This document shows, piece by piece, positions 19,334-30,242 of a stretch of 64,000 nucleotides of DNA. The position numbers and the translations under genes are program-made. A model generated the notes under the pieces. It was not told the DNA's origin. It saw only the letters and a list, made by a program, of their open reading frames with translations, and did not search any database. The number at the start of each line of letters is the position of its first letter. Within the stretch, counting starts at the first letter, position 1. The DNA is from Dugong dugon. Lineage: Eukaryota > Chordata > Mammalia > Sirenia > Dugongidae. The stretch lies in assembly GCA_030035585.1 (NCBI GenBank), contig CM057471.1, positions 98,792,819 through 98,856,818 of the forward strand, given 5' to 3'.

Positions 19334-20069
19334 AGAAATAAAATGTGTGACAAAATTTGCACCAAAGATGGGAGGTTGGCACTGAAAATGTACAATTGTG
19401 AGGTTCTTACATTATATTTGAAGTGATATAACATTTTTGAAGGTAGACTGTGATATATTAAACATGTTAATTGTAAGCCTTAGAGCAACCACTACATAAT
19501 GAAAGAGAGAGATAACTTATTAACCAAACGCAGTTAAAATAAAATGAAAATATAAAACATATTTAGTTAATCCAAAAGAAGGCAGAAAAATAATTAGGGG
19601 AAAGAAGGACAGGATATATAAAAACAAATATGAAGATTTTAATTTTTCCCTATCAATGATTGCATTAAATGTAAATGGTCTGAGCACCATTTGAAAGGCA
19701 AAAGTTAGCACAAGCAACAACAAAAAATAGATAAATTGGACTCTTTCAAAGTTAAAAACTTCTGTGCTTCAAACAACAGCATCAAGAAAGTGAAAAAAAA
19801 AACTCACAGAATGAGATAAAGTATTTTCAAATTAAATATCAGATAAAGGTCTAGTATTCAGAATATATAAATAAATTTTAAAACTCAACAATAAGACAAA
19901 CAACCCAAATAAAAAAGAAAAATTGTCAAAGGACTTGAATAAACATTTCTCCAAAGAATACGTACATATGACAAATAACGCACATGAAAAGATGCTGTAC
20001 ATCATTAGTCATTAGGAAAATGAAATCAAAACCACAATGAGATATTTCACACCCTCTAAGATGGCTATT

Positions 20070-20223
20070 GGAGCTCTGGTTGCTCAGTGGTTAAGAGTTC
20101 AGCTGCTAACTAAAAGGTCCGCTGTTCGAATCCACCAGCCGCTTCATGTGGCAGTTCTACTCTGTCCTATAGGGTCCCTGAGGCAGAATCAACTCAAAGG
20201 CAATGGGTTTTTGGTTTGGTTTA
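20070..20223 (+). repeat. SINE-A, complete
   Basis: Head 'ggagctctggttgctcagtg' with B-box-like 'gttcgaatcc', body 'gcagttctactctgtcctat', tail ending 'ttttggtttggttt'. Flanked by exact 10-bp duplications 'gatggctatt' (20060-20069, 20225-20234). Inserted in the ORF2 part of the older L1. Confidence 0.9.
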
Positions 20224-20640
20224 GGATGGCTATTATCAAAAAGACAGATATTAAGTGTGGTCAAGGATGTAGAGAAATTGGACCCTCATACATTTCTCGT
20301 TGGAATGTGAAATGGTGTAGCCACTATGGAAAACACTCTTACAGTTCCTCAAAAGACTGAACATAGACCTAGCATACGATCCAGCAATTCCACTTGTAGG
20401 TACATACTCAAGAGAATGAAAACATAAGTCTACACACAAAAACATGTATACAAATGTTCACAGCAACATTATTCATGATAGCTGAAAAGGAGAAACAACC
20501 CAAATGTCCATCAACTGATGAATGGATAAACAATATTCCATACAATGGATAAATGAATAAACCTACTAATCTCCCTGCCTCTGATTTCTTACTTCTGTAG
20601 AGTGTGAAGAGTGTTCTTCCTGAAGTGTGTAGCTTATTGT

Positions 20641-20805
20641 CAGGGCTAGGACTAGGGTGAAGCAAGCTATGCACTCGGGGTGCAAAATTTAAGAAGGCAC
20701 TCACTCTTAGGTGCTGATCTTGTACTTGCACAACCCTGAGAGTAAACACCTCCCAAAATTTTGCTCCCCCGGCACCTTGCTTGCCTCACCCTAATCTTGG
20801 CCCTA
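20641..20805. mobile_element. hAT-like MITE (165 bp) with 8-bp duplication
   Basis: The ends are inverted repeats: 'cagggctaggactagggtga' at the left, and at the right 'cctcaccctaatcttggccc', whose complement matches. Flanks 'cttattgt' (20633-20640) and 'cttattgc' (20806-20813) fit an 8-bp hAT duplication (7 of 8). No transposase coding. A relative lies at 46232-46411. The family name is unknown to me. Confidence 0.75.
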
Positions 20806-20821
20806 CTTATTGCTTCAGTAA

Positions 20822-20987
20822 ACCAAAAAAAGCAAACCTGTTGTCATCGAATCAATTCGGACTCATAGCAACCCTACAGGACAGAGTAGAACTGCCCCAT
20901 AGGGTTTCCAAGAGCTGCTGGTGGATTCAAACTGTCAGTCTTTTGGTTAGCAGCTTGAGCTCTTAACCACTGCGCCTCCAGGGCTCC
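20822..20987 (-). repeat. SINE-A, antisense
   Basis: Reads 'catcgaatcaattcggactc', 'ccccatagggtttccaagag', 'cttttggttagcagcttgag' and ends in 'ccagggctcc', the complement of the full SINE-A. No clear duplication. Confidence 0.88.
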
Positions 20988-21039
20988 ATCTACTCTGCTT
21001 GAATCCTTTATATGAAGCCCCTATTTTCCACAGAATAAT

Positions 21040-21140
21040 AAACAAGCCCTTTGGTGTAGCATACAAGGCTGTACATAATCTCACTCTTCCTTACTTCTGC
21101 AGCCCCATCTCTCAGTGCTTGACTTCTTCATATGATTTCT
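21040..21140 (+). repeat. L2 fragment
   Basis: 'gtagcatacaaggctgtaca' and 'atctcactcttccttacttc' resemble the L2 ORF 3' region ('...tacaaggccctgcatgatct...'). Decayed. Confidence 0.55.
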
Positions 21141-21412
21141 TGTAGGCAGCATGCAGCTAGGTCTTGCTTTCTGTGGATATGACAATCTCTGATAAATGAT
21201 AAAACCACTTAGCAAGACTGTTCTGTCTTCTACACATTCTGTGGTAGGACCACTCAGCTTCTACTTCTTACACTCATTCATGTACGGTTAGGGTATAATT
21301 TCCCACAGTTTGTTTTTTCTGCTGACTAGTGTCCTGGTAGCTTTGTGCATCTTGCTGGCCATGCCACAGACCATGGCACAGCTGACTGGTGCAGCTGTGT
21401 TGATCTTCTCCC

Positions 21413-21612
21413 AAAAACCGATTGCTGTCGAGTCGATTCTGACTCGTAGTGACCCTATAGGATAGAGTAGAACTGCCCCATAGGGTTTCCAAGGCTGTAA
21501 TCTTTACGGAAGCAGACTGCGACATCTTTCTCCCATAGAGCTGCTGGTGGGCTCAAATCACTTATCTTTTGGTTAGCAGCCAAGCGCTTAGCTGCTGTGC
21601 AACCAGGGCTCC
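21413..21612 (-). repeat. SINE-A2, antisense, complete
   Basis: Contains the extra segment 'ctgtaatctttacggaagca' and 'acatctttctcccatagagc' plus the head 'gtgcaaccagggctcc'. Duplications 'tgatcttctccc' (21401-21412) and 'tgatcttttccc' (21613-21624), 11 of 12 matching. Confidence 0.9.
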
Positions 21613-21624
21613 TGATCTTTTCCC

Positions 21625-22296
21625 ACTACCACTAAATAATCAGAAAGAGTTAGTTGCCCGAGCACATTTTGTTTTATTCACAAGCGCTATGCATCTATGC
21701 CTGAAATGAAGGTGTTAGTTAAGTTGCCTTTGCAATGGGTCAGAAAAAGAGAGCTATTTCTGCAAGCTTTCAGAATTAACCACAAGTTAAAGTGAGAATC
21801 TGTTCACTGCACATGAGTCTCACACCTTACTAGACAGATGAGCCCATGGCAGAAGGTGGAAGAACAAAATGGTGGCCAAACAAACATATCCAAGATACTT
21901 ATATTGTGACCACTACTGATAATACTTTGCTAAAAAATGAAAAATCTGGGGCAAATGCTGAATCAAACAAGATGTCAGAACAAGAAGCTTAAGTGAGAAT
22001 TGTCCCTGGGCCAAGTACAATTCATGATCTCCCTGGATAGGTGGCCAGGACTCTCTGAGGAGGTAACATTTGAGCAGAGACCTGAAAGAAGAGAAGGCAC
22101 CAGTTACACAATGATCTCAGTGAAGAGGGCTGCAGGCAGAGGGAACATTAAGTGTAAAGTTCTCAGCAAGAAGACCAGTGTGGCTGCAGCAGAAAGAATG
22201 GGGAGGCAGAAGCAAGGGTAGACAGGCAGGCACGACCAGATAATGTGGGGACTAGGAGACTATTGGAAGGAGATTTAATTTTATCAAAAATGCAAT
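21625..22296. other. Unannotated intergenic stretch
   Basis: No recognised repeat or gene. A 73-codon ORF at 22000-22221 has no recognisable domain. Confidence 0.5.
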
Positions 22297-22307
22297 GGAA
22301 AGCCATT

Positions 22308-22469
22308 CCAAACCCAAACCCATTGCTGTCGAGTCGATTCCAACTCATAGCAACCCTATAGGACACAGTAGAACTGTCCCCTAGGGTTTCTGAGGAGCAG
22401 CTGGTGGATTCAAACTGCTGACTTTTTGGTTATCAGCCGAGCTCTTAACCACTGTGCCACCAGGGCTCC
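22308..22469 (-). repeat. SINE-A, antisense, complete
   Basis: 'attgctgtcgagtcgattcc' to 'gtgccaccagggctcc'. Duplications 'ggaaagccatt' (22297-22307) and 'ggaaaggcatt' (22470-22480), 10 of 11 matching, define the ends. Confidence 0.9.
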
Positions 22470-22480
22470 GGAAAGGCATT

Positions 22481-23130
22481 GGAGGAGTTTAAACAGGGGC
22501 ATGATACAATGATTTACATTTCAGAAAGACCATTCTGGTCACTTATGGAAAAGAGTTACTAGGTGGTGGTGAGAGTGAAAACAGGAAAAACAGAGAGGTC
22601 ATGGTAGCATTTGAGAGGAGATAGGGTGTGGCTAGGACCAGTGAGGTAGCAGTGGATAGAAGGCTTAGGTTTGGGATCTGTTTGGAAGGTTGGTGGCAGA
22701 GAGCTTGCTGATGGTAGGACGCAGGTGGAGAGGAAGAGAGAGGAGGAAAGAAGGAGGCCAAATTTTTTGCAAGGAGATCCTGCAATTGATGGTGGTGCCA
22801 TTTACTGGGGTGGGAAAGGCAGAGGTTGGAGTAGGCTTTGCCTGTTTGGTTGCTTTGTTTTGTAAAAGGAAGAATCAAGGGACTATTGTAAGAACCTGGA
22901 CAGGCAATAATAGTGGGCTGAACTAACGTATCTGCTGTGGTGCTGAGACAAACAGGTGTGGTTAATAAAGAATTAGTAGGACGACAATCAATGTGATGTT
23001 GGAGAGCAGGTGCAGTGGAGAGAAGAATCAAGAAAAATGCTCAGTTTCTGCCTTAGACATGTGTGGATGGACATAGCATAAGAGAGTGTAGTTTAAAGAT
23101 GTGAATTTCCAAGTATCTGTGGGATAAAAA
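22481..23130. other. Unannotated G/A-rich stretch
   Basis: A 162-codon minus-strand ORF (22543-23031) covers much of it, but its composition (Ser/Pro/Leu/Thr-rich, complement of purine-rich DNA) and lack of any domain make it a chance ORF. Confidence 0.5.
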
Positions 23131-23290
23131 TCAAACCATACCTGTTGCCACTGAGTCGATTCCGACTCATAGCCACCCTATAGGACACAGTAGAACTGCC
23201 CCACCAGGTTTCCAAGGAGCGGCTAATGGATTTGAACTGCTGAACTTTTGGTTAGCAGCCAAGCTCTTAACCACTGTGCCACCAGGGACA
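23131..23290 (-). repeat. SINE-A, antisense
   Basis: 'ccactgagtcgattccgact' to 'gtgccaccaggga'. Possible short duplication in 'aaaatca' on both sides. Confidence 0.85.
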
Positions 23291-23372
23291 TCCAGGTGGA
23301 AAATCAGACAGTTTTCAAGTGAAAAACCTGAAGTTCAAAGGAGATGTTGTGATGGATTGGGGAGGTAGATTA

Positions 23373-23582
23373 GGGAGCCCATAGGTGGTGCAAATGGTCA
23401 ACTTGCTTGGCTGCTAACTGAAAAGTTGGAGGTTTGTGCCCACCCAGACGCACCTGAGAAGGAAGGCCTGGTGATCTGCCATCTATTTTAGAAGAATAAG
23501 CCATTGAAAACCCTATACACAGTTCTATCCTGACACACATGAGGTTGCCATGAGTTGGAGTTGACTGGATGTCAACATTTTT
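23373..23582 (+). repeat. SINE-B
   Basis: Head 'ggtggtgcaaatggtcaact' with tRNA-Asn-like 'ggctgctaactgaaaagttg', body 'ggaaggcctggtgatctgcc', 'aagccattgaaaacccta', tail 'gttgccatgagttggagttg', ending at a T run. Confidence 0.85.
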
Positions 23583-23590
23583 TTTTTTCA

Positions 23591-24177
23591 GCTTGTAGAT
23601 GGCAGGGGTAGAGACTTCTCTGTCTCTCTCGTTTGTTGTCTGAAAAGGGAAGAAGGGATGAGACACTGGAGGAAAAGGACGACAGGTTCCCTATAGGACT
23701 TGAGTGTTGAAACCCTTGTGAGGTGGTGTGAGGAAGAGAAAGAGAGGACAGAGAGAAAGAGAAAGTGAGAGACAAAGTAAGTGACTAGATAAAATTGTGC
23801 TTACTTGACCATTGTGCCCAGGGCTGGCCTTCAGGCAGGGGTGACATCTATTTATCAATGTTTCTCAAAATGCTTCCTGCCCCACCCGAAGACCCAACAA
23901 TTTAGAATCTCCTGGAATGGGCAGGGAAATGGAAGTTAATTTCCTTGATGGACTCTAGAGCTCGTGAGCACTGGTGCTAAGGTTTGGGGTCTCGTTGAAG
24001 GTCTCAGTTCCTCACACTAACTGTTGGTGCCTATACCTGCTTTACACATTTATACACCCTGGAGGGTCAGTGCTATTGCCTCATGGATGGACATGCTTTT
24101 ATATCATGCCACAAAGATCCACCTCTTAGTCCAGTGAGCGCTGAACTCTGATAGTGAGAATCATCCAAGCCCTCTTT
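23591..24177. other. Unannotated stretch with purine-rich patch
   Basis: 'gaagagaaagagaggacaga' (23733-23752) is part of a simple purine patch (about 23732-23772). Otherwise nothing recognised. Confidence 0.5.
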
Positions 24178-24300
24178 AAAAACACAGCTTTCCAAACGCC
24201 TTGCCTGGACATTCTGGCAACATGACGTCTGGGACTGTGTGTTTACAAATTACTCCCAGGTGATTCTCATGATCCAACAAGGTTGGGAAACACTGCTTTA
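24178..24300 (+). repeat. MER5-type hAT MITE
   Basis: 'gtttacaaattactcccagg' followed by 'tgattctcatgatccaacaa' and the end 'gttgggaaacactg' follow the MER5 3' layout. Ancient and diverged. Confidence 0.65.
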
Positions 24301-24822
24301 GTCAAAGTATTTTTTTTTTTTTCATATGTGAAAATCTAGGAGCAGATCAGAAGCAAAGGGCAAACAAACCTCCAGCTGAAGAAGCAAAATAATTCCAAAA
24401 TCTTCCAGATGTTTACTTGTTGGTGAAACCAGTGGTGGTTTCCTGAACTGCCTTGCTTTCATTTATACCTCTGGTTCAGTTAAGCATTCATACAGTAAAG
24501 TACTCTGCAGAGATAATGCTAGGAGTTATCGCTCAGATTATCAAACAAACAGAAAAAGAGGACAAAAGACAGGTAGGGGGAAGAAGGAAATTCTGAAATC
24601 ATTTCACCATAAAGTAAGTAGAAGAGGTTTTCATGAGATGAACATAATAGCAAAACAACCTTCTCTTTAGAGTTCCTTCCTTGTTCCTACTCCCTGAGTC
24701 ATTTCGTAGCAGTCTTACAGAGTTATAGAGCTATTCATCAAATTATAACCAACTTCCTAATCACAATTAAAGAGATGAAATAAGCTTTCTCAAATCTATG
24801 CTCTTTTGCTCCAACCTGTTCT
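24301..24822. other. Unannotated intergenic stretch
   Basis: A 12-T run near 24311 and AT-rich unique-looking sequence. Nothing recognised. Confidence 0.5.
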
Positions 24823-25322
24823 AGTTGTTGTTAGGTGCCCTCGAGAATGAAGCATTGCTCCATCCTGCGCCATCCTCACAACTGTTACATTTGAGCTCAC
24901 TGTTGCAGCCACTGGGTCAATCTATCTCACTGAGGGTCTTTCTCTTTTTTGCTGACCCTCTAACTTACCAGGTATGATGTCCTTTCCCAGGGACTTGTTC
25001 ACCTGACAATATGTCCAAAGTACGTAAGGCAAAGTCTTGCCATCCTTACTTCCAAGGAGAATTCCTGCTGTACTTCTTCCAAGACAGACTTGTTCATTCG
25101 TATGGCAGTGGTTGATATATTCAGTATTCTTCACCAACACCATGATTCAAAGGCATCAATTTTTCTTCAGTCTTCCTTATTCATTGTCCAGCTTTCCCAT
25201 GCCTATGAGGTGGTTGAAAATAGCATGGCTTGGGTCAGGCGCACCTTAGTCCTCAAAGTGACATCTTTGCTTTTCAACAGTTTAAATAGGTCTTGTGCAG
25301 CAGATTTGCCCAAAGCAATACG

Positions 25323-26276
25323 TCACATGATTTCTTGACTGCTGCTTCCATGAGCGTTGGCCGTGGATACAAGTAAAATGAAATCCTTGACAACTTTAAT
25401 CTCTTCTCTGTCTATCATGATGTTGCTTATTGGTCCAGTTGTGAGGATTTTTGTTTTTTTTATGTTGAGGTGTGATCCATACTGCAGGTTGTAGTGTTTG
25501 ATCTTCATCAAGTGCTTCAAGTCCTTTAAGTGTTTTGGAATTCTCATTCTTCGCAATGTTATCCATAATTTGCTATGATCCACACAGTCGAATGCATTTG
25601 CATAGCCAATAAAACACAGGTAAACATCTTCCTGATATTCTCTGCTTTCAGTCAAGATCCATATGACATTAGCAGTGGCATCCCTCATTCCATGTCCTCT
25701 TCTGAATCCGACTTGAATTTCTGGCACTTCCCTGTCGATGTACTCCTGCAACTGTTTTTGTATGATCTTCAGCAAATTTTTACTTGGGTTAGACATTAAT
25801 GATACTGTTTGATAATTTCCGCATTTGGTTGTATCACCTTTCTTTGGAATAGCCATAAATATGGATCTCTTCCAGCCGGTGGGCCAGGTAGCTGTCTTCC
25901 AAATTTCTTGGCATAGACAAGTCAGCACCTCCAGTGCTGCATCCCGTTGTTGAAACATCTCAGTTGGTATTCCATCAATTCTTGGAGTCTTGTTTTTAGC
26001 AATTACCTTCAGTGCAGCTTGGAATTCTTCCTTCAATACCATAGGTTCTTGATCATACGCAACCTCTTGAAATGGTTGAATGCTAACCAATTCTTCTTGG
26101 TACAGTGAGTCTGTGTAGTCCTTCCATCTTCTTTTGATGCTTCCCGTGTCATTCAATATTTTGCCCATAGAATCCTTCAGAATTCCAGCTCTGGCCTTAT
26201 TCTGGCTAATGACATTGAGCTTTTCCATCGTCTCTTTCCACAGATATAGGTGATTTGATTCCTGTATAGTCGCCAT
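25323..26276 (-). pseudogene. RTE reverse-transcriptase remnant, 317 open codons
   Basis: The ORF has no internal stop but is not a normal protein. Its start is a fusion: the N-terminal residues come from the join of endonuclease sequence to the connector. Residues about 85-245 carry RT fingers/palm ('RIDGIPTEMFQQ', 'AIPKKGD', 'IQVGFRRG', 'YLCFIGYANAFDCVDHSKLW'). In motif A the expected aspartate of 'FIDYAKAFD' reads G (FIGYANAFD). After 'RRMRIPKHL' the frame jumps to 'DLKHLMKIKHYNLQYG', losing roughly 110-120 residues including the YADD box. So it is catalytically dead. The open frame may be chance retention. Confidence 0.82.
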
Positions 26277-26412
26277 TTATGTTGCTGAAAAAGGTATTTA
26301 TAATGAAGTCATTGGTTTTGCAAAATTCTATCATGTGATCTCCGGAGTCACTTATATCATCAAGGCCATATTTTCCAACTACTGATCCTTCTTCTTTGTT
26401 TCCAACTTTCAC
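26206..26412 (-). pseudogene. RTE endonuclease fragment
   Basis: 'KVGNKEEGSVVGKYGLDDIS' and 'DHMIEFCKTNDFIINTFF' are the central part of the APE-like endonuclease of this RTE. Residues after 'INGDYTG' are lost or frameshifted, and the catalytic C-terminal part is absent. Confidence 0.75.
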
Positions 26413-26440
26413 ATCTTAATCACCAGTAATTATCAGTGCA

Positions 26441-26777
26441 AAGAATAGGCACCTGAGGCAAATGGATCTCAGGAATGATAAACTTTGTCCAGAGAAGAAT
26501 TCTATAGCATGGGCACTGCAGAAGAGATTAATTTTCAATTAACCTCTTAATTAATAGGGTAAGGAGTAGAGTCTGGGTAACCAGGATATAGAGAGGAATT
26601 TGTCAGAAATCACAGATATTTGAGGTTGGATGTGGAGGGACGGGAAGGGCCATTGAAGGTAAAATATGCCTACTTTATTATTTTTTCCTACTATCAAATG
26701 AAGCCTTTAATTAATAATAATTTCAAGACTCAGCTCAAAGTTCACAGACTCAAGAAAAACACGAGGTTTGGAAATGA
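26441..26777. other. Unannotated intergenic stretch
   Basis: AT-rich; nothing recognised. Confidence 0.5.
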
Positions 26778-26955
26778 GTTCTGAGTTCTGCATTATGTAC
26801 TGGTTATGTGACTTCTGTCAAGTTACCTAAAACTTCCCTCCATCCCACTTCCCTCACTTGTAAGAAAACGGATAGAAATTCCTTGGACATAACACCACTG
26901 TGATGATTAAATACAATGATGTCAATAAAACATTTAGCAAAGTGCCTAGCCCATG
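26778..26955 (+). repeat. MIR, sense
   Basis: 'ggttatgtgacttctgtcaa' (compare MIR '...tgtgaccttgggcaagtta'), 'actgtgatgattaaataca' and 'agtgcctagcccatgg' follow MIR order. A SINE-A is inserted at its 3' end. Confidence 0.8.
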
Positions 26956-26957
26956 GA

Positions 26958-27120
26958 GGAAACCCTGGTGGCATAGCGGTTAAGAGCTACAGCTGGTAGC
27001 CAAAAGGTCGGCAGTTCAAATTCGCCAGGCGCTCCTTGGAAAACCTGTGGGGCAGTTCTACTTTGTCCTATGTGGTCACTATGAGTCTGAATCGACTCAA
27101 CAGCAATGGGTTTTTACGGG
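26958..27120 (+). repeat. SINE-A, complete
   Basis: Head 'aaccctggtggcatagcggt', tail 'tgagtctgaatcgactcaac'. Exact 11-bp duplication 'tagcccatgga' (26947-26957, 27121-27131). Inserted into the end of a MIR. Confidence 0.9.
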
Positions 27121-27166
27121 TAGCCCATGGAAAGAACTAAATAAATGGAACCTATTATTATTACCA

Positions 27167-27367
27167 GGAGTCCCTGAGTGGCGCAAAAGGTTAACGCACT
27201 CGGCTCCTAACCAAAAGGTTGGTGGTTCAAGTTCACCCAAAGGCACCTTGGAAGAAAGACCTGGTGATCTATTGATGAAAAATCAGCCATTGAAAACCCT
27301 AAGGAGCACATTTTTACTCGGACATATGTGGGATTGCCATGAGTTGGAAATGACTCGACATCAACTG
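27167..27367 (+). repeat. SINE-B, complete
   Basis: Head 'ggagtccctgagtggcgcaa' with 'gttaacgcactcggctccta' and 'ggttggtggttcaagttcac', very close to tRNA-Asn. Body 'ggaagaaagacctggtgatc'. Possible duplications 'ttattattacca' and 'ttattcttacca'. Confidence 0.9.
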
Positions 27368-27474
27368 TTTTTCTTATTATTCTTACCATTATTATTCTTT
27401 TTAGGCAATGATTCAAGTCATGAACCACTGGAACACCCTAACCTGTTTTGCTAATTTAAAGGAATCTAAGTGTC

Positions 27475-28822
27475 TTTTTTCTTGGTGGTTCAATGTTTTA
27501 TTTATTTATTTATTGTGCTTTAGGTGAAAGTTTACAGAACAAATTAGTTTCTCATTAAACAATTAATATAGTTTTGTGACATTGTTGCCAATCTAGTGAC
27601 TTCTCAACTTTGGGTTTTCCCCATTTCCATTCATCCAGCTTTCCTGTCCCCTCCTGCCTTCTTGTCCTTGCCCCTGGGCTGTTATGCCCATTTAGTCTCG
27701 TATACGTAGTTGAACTACGTGTGTTATTGTTTGTTTTATGGGCTTGTCTAATCTTTGGCTAAAGGATGAACCTCAGGAGTGACTTCAGAACTGAGTTAAA
27801 AGGGATTTCCGGGGGCCATACTCTCGGGGTTTCTCTAGTCTCTCTCAGACCAGTAAGTTTGGTCTTTTTTTGTGAGTTAGAATTCTGTTCTACATATTTC
27901 TCCAGCTCTGTCTGGGACCCTCTGTTGTGATCCCTGTCAGAGCAGTCAGTGGTGTAGCTGGGCTCCATCTAGTTGTTCTAGACTCAGTGTGGTGGAGCCT
28001 GTGGTAGTTGTGGCCCATTAGTCTTTTAGATTAATCTTTCCCTTATGTTTTTGATTTTCCTCATTCTTCCTTGCTCTAGACTGGGTGGGACCAGCAGACG
28101 TATCTTAGATGGTCAGTCTCAAGCTTTTAGGACCCCAGGCTACTCACCAAAGAAGAATGCAGAACATTTTCTTTATAAACTGTGTTATGCCAATTGAGCT
28201 AGCTGTCCCCCAAGACAATGGTACCCAGCCCTCAGCCCAGTAACTCGATCCCTCAGGGAATTTGGATGTGTCTATGAAGCTTCTATGACTTTGCCTTGGT
28301 CAAATTGTGCTGACTTCCCCAGTATTGTGTATTGTCTTACCATACACCAAAGTTATCACTTATCTATTGTCTAGTTAGTGTTTTTTCCCTCCCCACTCTT
28401 CCCCTCCCTCGTAACCATCAAAGATAGTTTCTTTCTGTGTGTAAACATTTTCATGAGTTTTTATAATAGTGGTCTCATATAGTATGTGTCTTTTTGTGAT
28501 TGACTTATTTCACTCAGCATAATGCCCTCCAGATTCATCTATGTTGTGAGATGTTTTGCAGATTCATCATTGTTCTTTATTGTTGCATGGTATTCCATTG
28601 TGTGTATGTACCATGGTTTGTTTATCCATTTACCTGTTGATGGGCACTTAGGTTGTTTCCACGTTTTTGCTATTGTGAACAGTGCTGCAATGAACATGGG
28701 TGTGCATGTATCTATTCGTGTGATGGCTCTTAATTCTCTAGGATATATTCCTAGGAGTGGGATTGCTGGATCATATGGTATTTCTATTTCTAGGTTTTTA
28801 AGGAAATGCCATATTGTTTTCC
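27475..28822 (-). mobile_element. L1, 5'-truncated 3' end (1.35 kb), antisense
   Basis: Minus-strand L1: A-rich tail at 27475, 3'UTR to about 28400, then ORF2 C-terminal coding to 28822 ('gattgctggatcatatggta', 'ggttgtttccacgtttttgc' as complements of 'CDPAIPLLG' and 'KxWKQP'-type sequence). Duplications 'aaaggaatctaagtgtc' (27458-27474) and 'aaaggaatccaagtttc' (28823-28839), 15 of 17. The plus-strand ORF at 28522-28842 is its shadow. Confidence 0.9.
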
Positions 28823-28839
28823 AAAGGAATCCAAGTTTC

Positions 28840-29248
28840 TAACCAGTCAAATATAGTGTGTTCTCCTGGAGTGTGTTTTTGTAATGTGAATGTGCTCATG
28901 AAAAATTGGTAACTAGGAAAATAATATTAGTGTATCCAGAAAACCGTGTAAACTCATGGACAAATTTTCCTGAACAAAAGGAGGTGGAAAAGTAAGAGTA
29001 GAATTATAAGCTTCTGCAGAGAATGAGAATCTCTGAATTTGGTTGCTGCACTGGTAGAAGGAGACCTTTCAACTACGTTTTAAGAAAATTAGGAACAAGA
29101 TCCTGCATTCAGACTTTCCTTCCCCCAAGATGTGAACTCATCACTCTGTGCAATCTGAACTCAGGGTGACTTGCACTGCCTGCCGTGCCCACCTTAACAA
29201 TAGCCACTTTCGTCTGTCTGGCCTTAGTCCTGGAAACTCTAACCTAAA
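28840..29248. other. Unannotated intergenic stretch
   Basis: Nothing recognised. Confidence 0.5.
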
Positions 29249-29667
29249 TGTTATGGGTTGAATTATGGCCCCCAAAATTTGTGTTGAAGTTGTAACTCCT
29301 GGTACCTGTAAACTTGATGTTGTTTGGAAATAGGTTCTTTGAAGATGCTAATGGACTAGAGAGGGCCCTAAGCCAATTTGAATGGTGTCCTATAGAAGAC
29401 AAAAAGAGACACAGAGAGATAGACAGTGGGAAGATGGCCATGTGAAGACAAAGTTATGCTGCAGCTGCAAGCCAAGGAATCCTGGGGATATCAGAAACTA
29501 AGAGAGACAAAAAAAAGATCATCCTGTATAGTCCTCAGAGAGAACATGGCTCTGCCGACCCTGTGAATTTGACTCCTAGCCTCCAGGACAGTGAGACAAT
29601 ACATTTCTGTTCTCATAAGCCAGCCAGTTTGTGGCATTTTGTTACAGCAGGCCCAGGGAACTAATAC
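29249..29667 (+). repeat. ERVL/MaLR-like solo LTR
   Basis: Starts 'tgttatgggttgaattatgg' and ends 'cagggaactaataca', with 'ttgtggcattttgttacagc', 'gacacagagagatagacagt' and 'gtgaagacaaagttatgctg' in between: the layout of mammalian ERVL-related LTRs. It begins TG and ends CA as LTRs do. No internal retroviral coding next to it. The exact subfamily is not assignable by eye. Confidence 0.7.
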
Positions 29668-30242
29668 ACCAAGTCTTGCTGTCATTTCATTCACCCGTTT
29701 ATAGGTATTGATACCTTCCCCGGTTCAATCCATTGCTTTTGTTAGTATTCTAGATGCAAATCCGCATAGATATTGGGTACTTCACCTTTATCCCTCCTCC
29801 CCTTTTTTTCATGAGCTTTGTTATTTTTAGTGCACAATTTCACAGAACGTGGGGTTTTTCAGGAATGCATATATAGCTTCGTTTCAAAAACATCTCAGGT
29901 ATGGTGGCACCCATGGGAGATCCACTGACGAATTACTTATCAAACTCTCATATAAAGTTATCCAAGAGTTGACTACTAGCTCCAATGGAAGGTGTTGCCT
30001 TCAAGTCACTATGTCAGTATCAACAATTGTAGAGGGAAGTTAGGAGGAGTGGAAAAAGATTTCAGAGAAATAACAGCAAAGAATGACAGAAAAAATGGAA
30101 GGTACACCAGGGACTGTCTTTCTAAAATGTAGCCATAAGGCCTAAAAACATTTTATTCTATTTTGCAATAGCATACCCACAGAAATTCCTTCTAGTTGGG
30201 TTTTCAATTTGAGGGTTTGTGGATCATTCACAAAGTATAGCT
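29668..30242. other. Unannotated intergenic stretch
   Basis: Nothing recognised apart from short A/T tracts. Confidence 0.5.

Larger units (their letters stand above)
18562..20572 (+). repeat. Older L1M-type LINE, downstream half
   Basis: Continues the fossil at 9590-9725. ORF1 C-terminal coding (18562-19230, 'cccaaaattctatacccagc'), spacer, the ORF2 start ('attgcattaaatgtaaatgg', 19661-19680), then after an internal deletion the ORF2 C-terminal region ('catcaactgatgaatggata', 20509-20528), ending near 20570 without its own 3'UTR. It is heavily decayed and interrupted by SINEs at 19244 and 20070 and by the full-length L1. No usable ORF remains. Confidence 0.8.
24823..26440 (-). mobile_element. 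RTE-clade LINE, 5' truncated with internal deletions
   Basis: Antisense RTE element: the 3' tail (GTT/AAC-type) at 24823, C-terminal coding, reverse-transcriptase palm and, at 26206-26440, a fragment of endonuclease coding ('KVGNKEEGSVVGKYG'). The RT segment is BovB-like ('GFRRGHGMRDATANV', 'AFDCVDH'). Much of the endonuclease and the RT region around motif C are missing. The same family occurs at 34668, 51229, 53233, 43179 and 40733. Confidence 0.85.

Noticed and set aside
22543-23031. 162-codon minus-strand ORF
   Set aside because: Ser/Pro/Thr/Leu-rich complement of purine-rich intergenic DNA with no recognised domain, conserved motif or exon border.
27167-27245. Possible functional tRNA-Asn gene
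   Set aside because: It is the SINE-B head with substitutions, followed by SINE body and flanked by TSDs.
28522-28842. Plus-strand 106-codon ORF
   Set aside because: Antisense shadow of L1 ORF2 C-terminal coding in the minus-strand L1 at 27475-28822.
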